From NCBI GenBank assembly GCA_009602725.1, contig WELB01000285.1, positions 9,654 through 73,653 of the forward strand: 64,000 bases of DNA, in the 5' to 3' direction. Every line of letters starts with the position of its first letter. Within the stretch, counting starts at the first letter, position 1. The notes beneath the pieces were generated by a model. The model had not been told where the DNA came from and ran no database searches. It saw only the letters and a program-made list of their open reading frames with translations. The position numbers were made by a program, and so were the translations under genes. Positions 1 through 12,161 of this stretch are shown piece by piece. The stretch comes from Spirogloea muscicola. Taxonomy: Eukaryota > Streptophyta > Zygnematophyceae > Spirogloeales > Spirogloeaceae.

Positions 1-91
<91 letters not shown>
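1..91. repeat. (CT)n microsatellite
   Basis: A pure CT dinucleotide tract runs from the window edge to about base 91, so its full length is not known. Nothing coding is visible in it. Confidence 0.97.
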
Positions 92-93
<2 letters not shown>

Positions 94-299
94 GGTACAG
101 GCTATGTGACCCTGCTGGCAAGCGCAATTGATTGAGCAGAAATGTACTCTTGATGTTAGGAAAGGCAGAGTGGAAGACAGTACAGCAGTTGAGAGGAGTC
201 TACTGCAGTGGGAGACGAGACCTGCGACTCTTGAATTGGTGAAACAATATGGTGATGAGAAATGAGAATGTTGGTGTACAAGAGCAACCAACTACACTA

Positions 300-430
300 C
301 TCCATAAACCCGAGAGAAAGGCGCGCGGTGCACATGAAATTGAAAGGGAGGCCATTCTTGCCTTACAAATGTCCTTTTAACTGGTAATGAGCTGGCTAAG
401 GGGAACACTAATATCCCCGAGTGAGAAGGA
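300..430 (-). repeat. Dispersed repeat B, copy 1
   Basis: About 120 bases that recur near 8,545-8,650 and 23,795-23,925. Read on the minus strand it holds a block with 'gatattagtg', then a conserved 'ttgtaaggc' region, then a stretch ending in 'caccgcgcgc'. The same end also appears near 2,140, 14,735 and 31,460 (minus). No terminal inverted repeats were seen. It may be a UTR or internal part of the LINE-like family found elsewhere in the window. Confidence 0.6.
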
Positions 431-514
431 AGAGATTTCGTGTATCTGAAACAATCGAAGGCCACTATGGCCAAGTACAAATGCAAAGCACATCAATGAC
501 GTAGCAGCTAGCAT

Positions 515-1080
515 CTAGCAGCTACTGGAGCTGCTGGAGAAGCAGGGCGGCAGCAGTGGCAGGCGGAGAGATGGGGGGGGAAAGGAGGGCCGGCAGAGCC
601 CCTGGGGTCCTTCTGGGGCTGCTAGAGGATTGAGGCAGTAGCAGTGGCAGGAGGACTGGAGGGGAGGGAAAAAGAGGGCCGGAAGTGCCGATTGGGGCAT
701 TGCCGACCTGTCCTGCTGGAGCTGCTATAGGAGGAGTGGGGCAGCAGCCGCAGGAGGGATGGCATGGGGGGGAAGGAGGGCCGGAAGTGCCGATGAGGGC
801 CTTGTCGACGTGGCCTGCGTCCGTTGCAGGAGCTGCTAGAGGAGTGGAGCAGCAGCAGTGGCAGGAGGGATGGCGGGAATGGAAAGGAAGGCCGGAAGTG
901 CCGATGAGGGCCTTGTCGACCTGTCCTGTGTCTGCTTCTGGAGCTGCTAGAGGAGTGGGCAGCAGCAGTGGCAGGAGGGATGGCGAGGGGGGCAAAGAGG
1001 GCTGCAAGTGTCAATTGGGGCCTTATCGACCTGTCCTGCGTCCGCTGCTGGAGCTGCTAGAGGAGGACTAGAAGGACTAC
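515..1080. repeat. Minisatellite, about 110-base unit, 5 copies
   Basis: A unit that begins near 'ggagctgctagagga' recurs at about 530, 618, 718, 830, 940 and 1051. Each copy contains a 'cagcagtggcagg' block and a 'gccggaagtgccgat' block. The open frames across it on both strands come from the repeat and its GC content. They look like no known protein, so I do not call a gene. Confidence 0.85.
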
Positions 1081-2485
1081 CTGTGATAGAGAATCACAAG
1101 AGGCCCAACCAGGCTGGCCCTTGACTACTTGAAGGACCTCCCACATAAACAGTCAGGCATGCTTTCGATGAGCTTACTGGCCATATGACAGCCTCTCAAT
1201 GGAGGCGAAGTCGCCTATAAGTGCAGTGGCCTGGTCAGAAGAGCTCTAAGCGTTGGGGTGAGATGTTGCCAGGATGGAATGAAAACCGGCTGTCGCTGTC
1301 AGGCGAGCAGCTCAACGAAGGAGCCGGACTTATAATCTTGACAGCCAGCTTTTAATAGATGTGGTATAAGGCATGACTAGGCACAACGCAAAGCCCGACA
1401 GCCCCCGAGAGGGCGCCCAGGAGAAGACTGTGGCTGCTCAAGAGACACTCGCATGCGAAACATCTGCATCAAAGCTGGGCAGTCGGAAGTCCAAGCTATA
1501 TTGCATCGAGCTTGTTGCTGGTCATAGCACGGATAGCGGGGCGGGCAGGTCAAGCACCTTCAGCTGCTGCTCCTTTGTAAGAGCTTTCACGGATACCGGC
1601 TCCTTTGGACCTGTTGAATACTCTATGGGCTATCCGGCCCCTTCAGACTTTGTCCATTCTTTTTTGCTGGCTTCTCACAGCCGCCAGTTAACTAGGAAGC
1701 GCTCTTCTCTAGGGGCTGGCTTCTCACTGCTCTCGCCCCTTACGAAGAGCTGCTTCTTCTTACAGGCGCTGTATTCTTCTGAGCTTTGACAGGAGGAACG
1801 GGTCGGAGGAGGGTACCAGCAGATGCCGAAGTAGGGGTTGACATGGCCCCCATTTCTCTGCACTACTTTTTGTCTGATCAATGTATTGGCTTGATTTGGC
1901 CACGCTCTCTCTTTCTGCATGGTAAGCGGGGCACTGGGCGAGCCCAGTGCCGGCTTGTTCCGCCACTGCTGACGGGGCGCCGCCTGCGCCTGACGCGGCG
2001 GCCCGCCCGCATCCTCGTCTGCACTAGCACTTCTTGCTTTCTGCACTAGCTTTTACCTGAATATTATAATGTTTGTCAATTTGGAAGCGCTGTTGCTGCA
2101 TTATTGGCTTGAATATGGCCACCCTTTTCTCTAGTACGCGCCGCGCGCCTTCTCTATCTTTCTGGATCATCTCTTTCCGGCAAATTCGGGCTGGCTTTTC
2201 ACAGCCCTTTGGGCTGGCCTCTTACAGCCACCAGTCAATTTGGACGCGTTGTTGCTGTTTGTACATTGTATTGGCACAATCCTTTTTGGAAAAGCTTGTT
2301 TTCGGACAGCCATTGCTTACATTTGAGAAGAGCTATTTCTATTTTCCGACTCCTTCAGACCTTGTCCATTCTTTTGGGCTGGCCTCTCCCAGCCACCAGT
2401 TAATCTGGCCGCGCTTGCTTCTTCTTATTTTCTGGACAGCCCAGCCGGCGGCCCCGCCCCTTTCCGGGTATCGTGCGGTCGTGGA
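1081..2485. other. Intergenic stretch with hairpin-repeat copies
   Basis: No gene is recognised here. From about 1,640 onward there are several copies of the hairpin unit described at 3,270-3,560 (cores near 1,660, 1,715, 2,190, 2,215 and 2,375). This looks like degraded non-coding sequence linked to the LINE-like fragment that follows. Confidence 0.6.
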
Positions 2486-3014
2486 ATTGAACAACATCAT
2501 GCCTATTACCACGGATGCCCAGGGACGTCATCATCGCCGCACACTTGACATTGTGGGCGTGCAACCTGGTGGAGGACCAAGGGCTTTGGTCGATATTGTG
2601 GGTACGGAGGCCTATAAAGGTCCAGCATCGACACACATTGGTGGCCACGCAGTGGGCAGTGCTGAACAAAAAAAGTTGCAGCACTACTCCGATTACCCCC
2701 GATGTGATCAGCTCTTGCCAGCGGCAATCGACATCTTTGGCTGCTTAGGTCCTCGTTTCCTTACTCCCCTTCAAAACATAGCCAATCTAGGCTACACACG
2801 ACATGCAGATGTGTTCCCGGCTGAGATGGGCTTGCCAGCTGCTTATCTGTCGTTGTTGCGACGGCGAGTTTCGGCCTGTTTGCAGCGTGCTCAGGCTAAT
2901 GCTTTGCACCAGAAAGCTGGGCGAGCTCTAGTTGGTGGCAGAAGGGCTTCGTATCTGCCATCTAGTATCCAGGCATCGGTTAGCGACCTTTATGTTTTGA
3001 CCCGTGGTTTCTGA
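2486..3014 (+). mobile_element. LINE-like retrotransposon, C-terminal ORF fragment and 3' end
   Basis: The frame encodes the end of a non-LTR retrotransposon ORF2-like protein. It has a 'HRRTLDIVG' strand, a 'GGGPRALVDIV' strand and a later 'AEQKKLQHYSD' segment. That is the D...D...K order of a PD-(D/E)xK-like fold after the RT in some LINEs. A 'FGCLGPRFLTPL' helix and a C-terminal 'SDLYVLTRGF' stop follow. At least eight related fragments in the window end with the same 'SDL.LLTRGY' motif. No reverse transcriptase domain is present, so the copy is 5'-truncated. The exact LINE clade is not settled. Confidence 0.65.
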
Positions 3015-3119
3015 GCGGGTCAATTTACTGTAAGTTATGTAGGTCTTAAGATGTGCTTGCCTTTGTACTTGGCCATTTGGCCTTCGTTTGTTTCAAATAC
3101 ACGAAATTTTCCAGAAGAA

Positions 3120-3560
3120 GTGCGCGCCCATAGAGAAGAGGGGCTGGCAAAGCCAGCCCAAAAAAGAATGGACAATGTCCAAAGCCAAAGAAAGAGGAGC
3201 CGGAAAAAGGACACTTTTCCAGCCCATATCCTCAATGGGCGAGCCCTTTCTTCCTTCGGAAAAAGGACTACTTTCCTCTGTCCCCTTGTCAATTCTTTTC
3301 GGGCTGGCTTCTCACAGCCCCGCAGTCGCTGCTTAGCTCGTACTTTGGCCCTTTCGAACCTTGTCAATTCTTTTCCGGGTGGCTTCTCACAGCGACTGCG
3401 GGGCCTGAAGAGGCTATGGCCCCTTCGAACCTTGTCAATTCTTTTCGGGCTGGCTTCTCACAGCCCTTGCCCCCATTGGGAGAGCCACTTCTTCTCACAG
3501 CCCTTGCCCCCATTGGGAGTGCCACTTCTTCACAGCCCGTGCCCCCATTTGGAGAGCCAC
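3120..3560. repeat. Cluster of hairpin-unit repeats
   Basis: Several copies of a 75-110 base unit lie here. The unit reads 'ccccttcgaaccttgtcaat', then a short T run, then a perfect stem-loop of the form GGGCTG-(8)-CAGCCC, then 'ttgcccccattgggagagcc'. A related core at about 3,150 has an 8-bp stem with an AAA loop (GGGCTGGC/GCCAGCCC). Partial tandem copies of the 3' flank sit at 3,470-3,560. The unit is non-coding and recurs on both strands across both repeat-rich ends of the window. Confidence 0.8.
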
Positions 3561-3883
3561 TTCTTCTTTCCTCTCCCCGCGACTAGCGTCGGGTTAGACA
3601 GACGTCGCCTATAGATGGTCCCTCTTTTCACGCACAAAACCCGTCCGATTTTTCGATGGACCAGCATCGGAGGCGCCACGCGCGTTGGTTGTTCCACGCC
3701 CCCTTTCGCCCGGCGACGGCCACGCGGCCGCTTAGCAGGATCAGAGAGAAGTGCGCGCCCATAGAGAAGAAGTGGCTCTCCCAATGGGGGCAAGGGCTGT
3801 GAGAAGCCAGCCCAAAAAAGAACTGACAAGGTTCGAAGGGGCCAGACTACGGGCGAAGCAGCGACTGCGGGGCCTCTGACTGC

Positions 3884-4513
3884 TGGGGCGGACGGCCGCC
3901 TCCACACCCGGCGCGCCGATCTCGTCGCTAGCGCGCTCGGCGGGGGGCCTCGGCTCATTGCCGACGTCGTCACAACGGACTCCTTGGATTCTTCAGGCCC
4001 CGCAGTCGCTGCTTAGCTCGTACTTTGGCCCCTTCGAACCTTGTCAAGTCTTTTCGGGCTGGCTTCTCACAGCCCTTGCCCCCATTGGGAGAGCCACTTC
4101 TCTCCAGGAGCGCAACACGCTCGGCGGAGGAGGCGGGCTACGCCGTCCGCCAAGCGGCCGCCGCAAAGGAGCGCAAGTACTCAGATCACCCGGTAGGCGA
4201 CGAGTTTATCCCACTCGCAGTCGACGTACACGGCGCCTTTGGCGCCAAATGGCTGGACCTCCTTCACCGCCTTGCGCGGCGAGCAGCGGCCCGCCGCGAC
4301 GGGCAGCAAGGCGAGCAGCCTGGCTTCCATGTCGCCGGGTCCCTCGCCCAAGTTTACCGGATGCGCCTGGCCGTCTCTTTGCAGCGGTCCCTAGCTTTTG
4401 CGGTCCACTTGCGCGCAGGCCGCGCTCTGGCGGCGGCCTCCGGCTTCCGTCAGGGCGACGTCTTTCCGCCTGCTAGCTACTCAGATTTGCATCTACTGAC
4501 GAGAGGTTACTGA
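3884..4513 (+). mobile_element. LINE-like C-terminal fragment split by a hairpin unit
   Basis: The first part (3,884-3,996) encodes 'RRADLVAS' and 'GPRLIADVVTTD'. The second part (from about 4,111) resumes with 'KERKYSDHPVGDEF', 'AVDVHGAFGAKWLDLL', 'VYRMRLAVSLQRS' and ends 'YSDLHLLTRGY' stop. Between them lie about 110 bases that are a complete hairpin unit plus a 'gccccgcagtcgctgcttag' head. The insertion also shifts the frame, so the copy is dead. This shows that the hairpin unit moves as a separate element. Confidence 0.7.
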
Positions 4514-4519
4514 GAGTCG

Positions 4520-4815
4520 GTTGACAGAGCTGTTAGTGCGTTATACTCCGACTCCTTCAGACCTTGTCCATTCTTTTGGGCTGGCCTCTCCCAGCCACCA
4601 GTTAATCTGGCCGCGCTTGCTTTGGGGCAAGAGAGGAGGGGCTGGCAAAGCCAGCCCAAAACAGAATGGACAATGTCCAAAGCCAAAGGAAGATCCATAA
4701 CCGTGCATTACGAGCAAGCGCGGCCAGATTAACTGGTGGCTGGGAGAGGCCAGCCCAAAAGAATGGACAAGGTCTGAAGGAGTCGGAGCATAACGCACTA
4801 ACAGCTCTGTCAACC
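4520..4815. repeat. Foldback element with about 100-base inverted arms
   Basis: The left arm starts at about 4,520 ('gttgacagagctgttagtgc') and runs to about 4,622. The right arm (about 4,712-4,815) is its reverse complement with about one mismatch. The spacer of about 85 bases holds another short hairpin (GGGCTGGC/GCCAGCCC) and the palindrome 'ggacaatgtcc'. Each arm contains one hairpin-unit core, so the element looks like two units joined tail to tail. It could fold into a long cruciform or RNA hairpin. Confidence 0.85.
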
Positions 4816-4924
4816 GCCCCATCGAGACCCATCGAGGACCGGACTCGCGCCCGGAAGGTTCCCGTAGCTGTGACCGATGTGGAGCGTCTCCAGCGCAACG
4901 GCTCCTTTCTGGAAAATACCAGTC

Positions 4925-5047
4925 CTCAAGAAGAAGTGGCTCTCCCAATGGGGGCAAGGGCTGTGAGAAGCCAGCCCGAAAAGAATTGACAAGGTTCGAA
5001 GGGGCCAAAATACGATCTAAGCAGCGACTGCGGGGCCTGAAGAGGCA
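4925..5047 (-). repeat. Hairpin unit, minus-strand copy upstream of polyubiquitin
   Basis: This is a full reverse-complement copy of the unit at 3,997-4,107, including its 'ccccgcagtcgctgcttag' head. It ends about 210 bases before the ubiquitin start codon, so it lies in or next to that promoter. Confidence 0.75.
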
Positions 5048-5211
5048 ATCAAGAGGAATCACTGGTTTTAGTTGCCGATAAGTGTCGAATATAAGTCACC
5101 GCTGGGAGCAACCCTTTCCATAAAGGTCAGGACCGCGTCCAGGCCTCCATAGTCACGACCTGTCTCCACAAGGTCGAGCCCTCGCACCGCCGCACCACCA
5201 CCGCCGCCTAG

Positions 5212-6174
<963 letters not shown>

Positions 6175-7047
6175 GATTGGCTGCCATGTCTGGCAGAAGC
6201 ATAGTCACCAAGTAGCATACCAAACCTCCTTTTGGTATAGCACTGGTGGTCATCGTGCAGGCAATTCCACCCTTACACTGCACCATGATTTCAGACATTG
6301 TATACATAATGTGATCATTGCGCAGAATAATAGCTCCGAATCTGTTCAGTTGTCCAAGGATTTCGAATATTGACATTCCATCTGCCATAATCGAACATAG
6401 TCTGCAAATTGGCCTTCATTTGCTCACGCTCTTAGACTTCAAATTTGGCGTTCGTACGGTGATGTCTTTTCCAAATTCAAGTGTCAATATTTTGCATCCT
6501 GCATCATATGTTAGTTGCGCGCTTTGGTCAGCCTGTTAGGGAACAATCTGCAGTGGGTTATTATGTAGTGTATGTGTCCTCATATTGCACCTCCAGAGAT
6601 TCATACATCTCCTTTGAGCCTGAGTTGGCAGACTGAAAGAGCAGCATCACGGCATCCAGTACCTTGTCATTCCTGCTTACAGCAGTGAAGTGATGGTTGC
6701 AAGGTTGCACTCTTTGTCAGGATTTTGTAAGCAGGTGATGCCATGATCCCTGGCTCATCTTCCCATAATATGTAAACTATACTTGTTATTGTTGCAAGCA
6801 CATATAGCCAGTTCTACATTTCACAGATATATACCAAGTCACAGCACTTCAAATCTGCACAGAATCTGTGTCATGATCATATCTTGCTCATTCCACAATA
6901 ATAGCAGCTAGATTTTAATATGTGCCAAATCATTAGATGCGTCGAAGATTATATCGAGCATATCTGAGTGCTTGTCAGCTGACAAGTGCTAATTAACAAG
7001 CATAGAAGGTGATATCATCGATCAAGTGTGATACGCTAAGCTATCAC
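6175..7047. other. Ubiquitin 3' region and intergenic DNA
   Basis: This is AT-richer sequence after the ubiquitin stop. I see no coding exon, RNA gene or repeat. Short open frames here have no recognisable protein features. Confidence 0.5.
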
Positions 7048-7350
7048 AGCTGACTAATTGAGCATCACATCATCTGACTTACAGGCGGGATTGGCTTTTA
7101 AGTATCAATCTGTTCCTGCTTTCAAGATATATCTGGGCAATGACAGTGTGCAGCGTGCTGTGGGAAGAGGAGAAGTGCATCTCAGCGCTATTGAAGGTAG
7201 GCACTTGCAGCTGCACTTCTCCTCTTCTCAAAGCAGGCTGCACACTGTCATCGCCCAAGTATCTTGAAAGCAGGAACAGATCGATAGTTATGCAGCCAAT
7301 CCCGCCTGTAACTAAGATGATGTGGTGCTCCACCATTAATTAGCCAGCAG
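7048..7350. repeat. MITE-like foldback element
   Basis: The left end (about 7,048-7,175) and right end (about 7,205-7,350) are inverted copies of each other. The pairing includes 'acaggcgggattggct', 'tctgttcctgctttcaag' and 'gacagtgtgcag', and continues outward through 'cacatcatct' and 'ctaatt', with small indels. Both arms have drifted, so the element is fairly old. No transposase is encoded and I could not define a target-site duplication. The open frames across it on both strands are by-products of the symmetry. Confidence 0.85.
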
Positions 7351-7690
7351 ACATGCTTGGCCTACCAGTTTTACTTTGACAGCATTACATCTCCAAGCTC
7401 ACGACAGTAGGAACATGTCTTGGGTACATGGGATTCCTGGTCCAGCCTGAGAACTGATCTTCAGTCTGGCGACTACTGCCACAATTCCCTGTCGGACTTG
7501 GCGGTCGACAGCTTGGTGGTGGCTCCTGAATTGCATCAGATGTTGGCGCAGGTCTCGTTGAGAGTGCTGTTTAGCTACCAGAGCTATCTAAGTACCTGTC
7601 AGAATTTTTGTCAGATTACCTGTCAGATGGCGCTTTTGCAGCTCCAACTCCCTCTCCTTGTGAAGGAGACAAGCCAGCAAATCTTCTTAG

Positions 7691-8393
7691 TCAGCTCAGC
7701 TTTGCCCGATCTTCTGCAATGAATCTCTCACAGTGGCATAATCTGATGGTAAGTTCCATAAGAATGGCAAGAACTTGATGTCGTACTGACACCTCCTCTC
7801 CATTATCATGTAATAGAAGTGCCAAAGACTGCACTTTGTTTACAAATTCTTTGTTCTGCTCATCCTCCTCCTTCCTACGGTCCCTAAGACGCATACTAAG
7901 ATAGCCAATCAGTACCTTTCAGGCCCTATCAGTACCTCTGATCTCGAATTTGCACTTCGAATGTCCCCAAATCTGACTGGCTAGAGGTTTGTTGACAACC
8001 CCAACTCATTCTTCATGAGTCATGTTAGCCATCAGGATTGCTGTGGCTGATGAGATATCTCTCAAAGTGGGCCGACATCACCCACGATCTTGGCTGGGTT
8101 CTACAGCATCCAAACTCCTCTATACTGCAGTATTGTTGTCATGTTTATTTCCACAGTATCCAGTTCGTCTGTCGAGATAGTCTGGGGCTGCGGACAGGAA
8201 GCGAGCCGCCCTACGGGCCCATAACCTGTAAGTCTTCCTGCTCTGGCTTCTCCTGTGCCTGCTCCTGTCTGCTGTAGTCTACATTCTCAGATTCTTGTTT
8301 TTTCCAGTCAGAGTCCTCCATCGGCCGTTTGCCCTTCTCCACAGGCCCAGCAGACCGCCCTCGTCGCGGCAGCACGGATGCAGACCCGCTCAT
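7691..8393 (-). CDS. Possible hypothetical gene, fragmentary model
   Basis: Two minus-strand stretches look coding but match nothing I know. One (8,211-8,393) could be a first exon that starts MSGSASVLPRRGRSAG and is rich in Gln and Glu. The other (7,691-7,894) contains RRKEEDEQNKEFVNKVQSL followed by a likely helix. A short frame just downstream near 7,640 reads HKERELELQKRHLTG and may be a further coiled-coil exon. I could not find splice sites that join these cleanly, so the extent and exon number are guesses. Confidence 0.25.
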
Positions 8394-8544
8394 GGGGCAG
8401 ACAATTCAAGATCTCACTCGGCCAGTCAGACAGACAGCACAGGCTCCGCGCTTACCCAAGATGGGTGGCAGCCATGGCCAGGGCGCACGGAAGCGCCGCG
8501 TGGCCTCAAATGTGGAGTAAGCCCGATGTGCCCGAGGCCTCCAT

Positions 8545-8650
8545 CATCCGGGGAGACTCTCTCGGCCCAATTCTGGCCTTACAAGTGTCCTGGTAACGGG
8601 GTAATGAGTTGGCTAAGGGCGGCACTAATATCCTCGAGTGAGCACATACA
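8545..8650 (+). repeat. Dispersed repeat B, copy 2
   Basis: This matches 355-425 (for example 'ggtaatgag', 'tggctaagg', 'cactaatatc') and the reverse complement of 23,795-23,870. It sits just upstream of the possible minus-strand gene. Confidence 0.6.
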
Positions 8651-9513
8651 CATCTGACAAGCTAAGCTGAGAAGCAAGACCACCACCACGGAAGCCATTA
8701 GCCTAGCCTAATGCACGCCCAGCACGCTGGTGTATCGCGAGTGCCTGGGAGCGCTGTAGACTCAATGATAGCCGCGTTCTATAGCAGGCAACGATGGCTT
8801 GCGGGACGCTGGAATTCCCTTAGCTACCCGCCCCAATGAGACGGGAGGATGGTCACCCATCCCAGCCCGGGCGGGATGGTCACCCATCCCGCCCAATTGA
8901 TTCACCAAATTATACTACATTCAGCAGTAGTGAGGTCCAAGGGGCCCTTGCTAAGTGCATCACGACATTCGAAACATGCATAATCGTTTGTCTACTGCCA
9001 GGCCTGATGGGAGCCTCATGCAAATATCAGAGGATGGATGGATGCCATATGACCCACATTGTTCTGTGAGAGCAAAGTGCTTGAGGCGTTGCTTTGCGCT
9101 AGGGAAGCAGCTGCGACATTTGAGCTTGAATCCCATGTGATGTACTCTCAGATCGTTCCTAACCGTGCTCCAAACCTAGGTGTGTTTTGTCGCGCTGGTA
9201 CTTCTCCCCCATTCTTTCATGAGGAGGATGTGAGACAGGCAGGCAGCAGAAGTGGACTTCAGGTTATCCAGAGAAAGGCTGCTGCACCAAGTTAGCAACT
9301 TATTCTTGCAACACACTGGTTCGAGGCATCGAGAAAGCATGCGTTGCCAAGTGGGCTGCTCAGAGTGGGCTTAGTGGCTTGTAAGTGAAGAGCAGAGTCA
9401 AAGTTTGGACTCAGAGCCTGCAAGGAAGACGCAAGGAGCTTAAGGAGGACGTTTGCTCCTTTACTGAGAGCAGCAGACTACTGCGAGCAACTCATCAGGC
9501 GTCCAGAGTATAG
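8651..9513. other. Intergenic stretch
   Basis: No gene is seen. At 8,841-8,891 there are two direct copies of a near-palindrome, 'gggatggtcacccatccc'. The remainder holds only short open frames without recognisable features. Confidence 0.5.
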
Positions 9514-12161
9514 TCACTTCCGCTGCTGGTGCTGCTGAGACATGCTAACAGTGGGAAGGTTCAACCGTTGCTTTGGCTGCCTCCTATATGTGAGCACAAT
9601 GAGCAGGCTGCGAAGGACCTCTTGGCTGGCCTGCTCAACGGACTCGACACCATCAGTAGGAGTGGCCTGCTTCGCTGCCTGCTGCGGCGCCAGTGCATGT
9701 GCGAACCAGATGTTGCGGACGTGCTCCAAGGGCAGGCTTGGGATGAGGTGCTGCTCACGGCAGCTGATCTCCAGCTGCACCACAAAGCATCAATCATCAG
9801 GCTCAGGGACTCCAGCACGCCATGCAAATATTTGCAGGCCAGTGTCGGCTGATTGATTATCGAGGTGTTGACTCTTGTGACCTCAATGAGATACAGCATA
9901 AAGGTGAATTGTATTGATAAACTCGGCTATTGGGACACTTGCTTCGAGCGGATTTGGCTCATCACCTCGCTCTCACTAGAGAGGCACAGCTTCGCTGCCA
10001 GGAATTTCTTCACAATCGAGACTGGCATGGCAGGGTCCCTGCCAATACAAGGTTCAATGCGTCAAGACGCAGCAAGTGAGAATCTCAAAGTCTTGTACTG
10101 GTCAATCTGGTTGGTCAAGTTGGTAACATCTACAGCATCATTTGGAGTTATCAACGTGTGTCACCTGATCCTTAAGTAGGGCTTGCTGACAGCTGGGAGG
10201 TCCGCTTCTCCATTACTACACAGCACAAGGATACTTTTGCAGGTCAGGTGACTGCACAGCAAGACTCTAAAATGTGACTGAATAAGGGCAGACGCTGCCA
10301 GAGACTCTGCTTACACTGTACCAGGGCCTTAGTGCCTCAAGCATTGCTGAGGGACAAGCATGCGATGAGATCAAGCGTTGGTACATCGACCTGCAGCCTA
10401 GGTGATGATCAATAGCTGCTTGTTAATGCTGTGCAGCACTGGAGTTTATCAGGCACACTCACAATGAGTTCCCAGGTTCCAGCATGATCCACATCGCAGC
10501 ATCTTGCGTCAGCGCCACAACCTCGCTAGCCGGAGATGCTGCCGACTCCTTCGACGGCCGCCTCTGCCTTTCTTCCTCCAAGAAGGGCCGGTCAGGCTGC
10601 TGGGAGCTGGCATTGGCCGCTGCAGGGTGCCGGCTACTGAGTGATGCTGCAACGAGCAGATCTGTAATTGCCTGCTTCGGTTCAGCATTAGCAGGATTTA
10701 CTGCCACCGGCCCTGGTGCTGGCGCACCACTATTGGGCCAGTGATGCTGCTGTGAGGACACTGCTGCGCCTGCAGTCGAGCTGGAAACTGGGGCCCCGCT
10801 GGTCCATGACTGGAGGATGGACTGCGGGTCCAGGCTCAGGCGCAAGGCTGGAATGCCTGGCATGGGGAAGCCCAGGTGGAAGCCTGCGACTGCATGGGAC
10901 CCTGGTGGCGCCATGGATGGCGGGTCCTGTGGAGGCGGCGATTCCGGTGCATGGCTACCAGAGTTCTCAGGGGGCCTCCTGGCCGGTGCGCCGAGGTCGA
11001 GGCTGGCGTGCAGCCCACCAGGACTACGATTCACTGGGCCGCTCGATGGGCCTACCTCTGCCTGGCCCAATGCAGCATCCTCTGGATTGCAGACTCCATT
11101 GCGGGGCCCGGCACTGACGTCTTGTCGCCCCTGACTGTTAGCTTCAGACCTGGGAGCTCCATTGTTGCCGGAGGGCAGAAGCCCGCTGGAGGCTGCTGCT
11201 GCAGACTGGATGAGTCGGTTGGCTTTCAATTCCGTGCGCGCCTCCACATTCGAAAGGCCACTTGCGGTGGTCGCCGCAGCGGCGCCTGGCACGGGCTTCC
11301 TTAGGCGGGCCACCTCCTCAGGGAACAGCTTGGCGATGACGTCAGAGAGCTGCCGATCTGCCCTGCTGAGCAGGCGGAAGCCAGGGAGCAGCTGCAGTCA
11401 GGAGCAGCAACGGGTGATAGCATGCTCATCCAGCATCATGAGCTCTGAGCAGCTCGTGACTAGACTAATACACCTTCGAGCGACTGCCTGCATCTGTACA
11501 GATGCAGGCTCTACCACTGCGATTCGTTCCCTGACCCGAATACGTCAATCGCAGAAATTGCAGCTGTGGAGCCGTACCTAAGCTTCTCAAACGGCACGCC
11601 GCCAAGGCTGAAATTGCAGCGAGGGCAGAAGTTATCCTCGCCCTCCTGCAGGCTCCCGTAAATGCACGCTCTGCAGACTGCATGCGAAGGCAGCGGAAGC
11701 AGCACACACAGTGACACAGAGTTAGCAAACGTGCCGGCGAGCTGCATGGCACCTCCAAACGTCGTGTCTTGCACCAGGTGCGCCCACGGCTGCAGACTAG
11801 CAGGCGCTCGGAGGCGCCAGGAGCAGTCTGGGCGCGTTTGCCAAGACCGAAGTTGCCGTCAAGGCTGGGACTTGCAGGCCGCCTTGACCGGCGCATGCCA
11901 GCTTGATCCCCCACAAGGCCGTCACGGCGCTTGAAATCCTCGGTCAGGGCCGTCCGAAGCTCCGAGGCGCCGGGCTGGCGCGGCGTCGTGGCCAGACGGC
12001 AGGTCGGGAAGGGCAGCGACAAGCGACGGCTCACATGTGTGCAGACACTCCGAGACGGTGGTGGCCTCGTCGAAGAGGCGGCCGCAGAGCGGGCAGGTGA
12101 GGCAGTCCACCACGGCCTGCCGCGGCCGCAGCAGCGGCGGCGGCGCCACGGGCCCCTCCAT
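9514..12161 (-). CDS. RING-RAWUL protein, DRIP/PCGF-like E3 ubiquitin ligase
   Basis: Six exons read 12,161-12,035, 11,677-11,578, 11,362-10,463, 10,215-10,165, 10,038-9,966 and 9,774-9,514. All phases fit and give about 503 residues. Exons 1-2 form a C3HC4 RING (CLTCPLCGRLF, ECLHTFCRACI, FCPRCNF). Exon 3 starts RADRQLSDVIAKLFP, as in DRIP/PCGF proteins, then becomes a long Pro/Ala/Gln-rich, probably disordered, linker. Exons 4-6 encode a RAWUL ubiquitin-like domain (YLRIRDPAMPVSIVKKFLA, LEISCREQHLIPSLPL). In plants DRIP1/2 are nuclear E3 ligases for DREB2A, and PCGF proteins act in PRC1. Which role applies here cannot be told from sequence. It diverges from a permease gene lost in the adjacent gap. 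Confidence 0.9.

Noticed and set aside
515-1071. Open frames of 60-160 residues on both strands
   Set aside because: The tandem unit of about 110 bases explains all of them; there is no domain or splice support.
2073-2485. N-terminal part of the plus-strand frame leading into the LINE-like fragment
   Set aside because: It is translated hairpin-unit repeats, not retrotransposon protein; only the part from about 2,486 matches the family.
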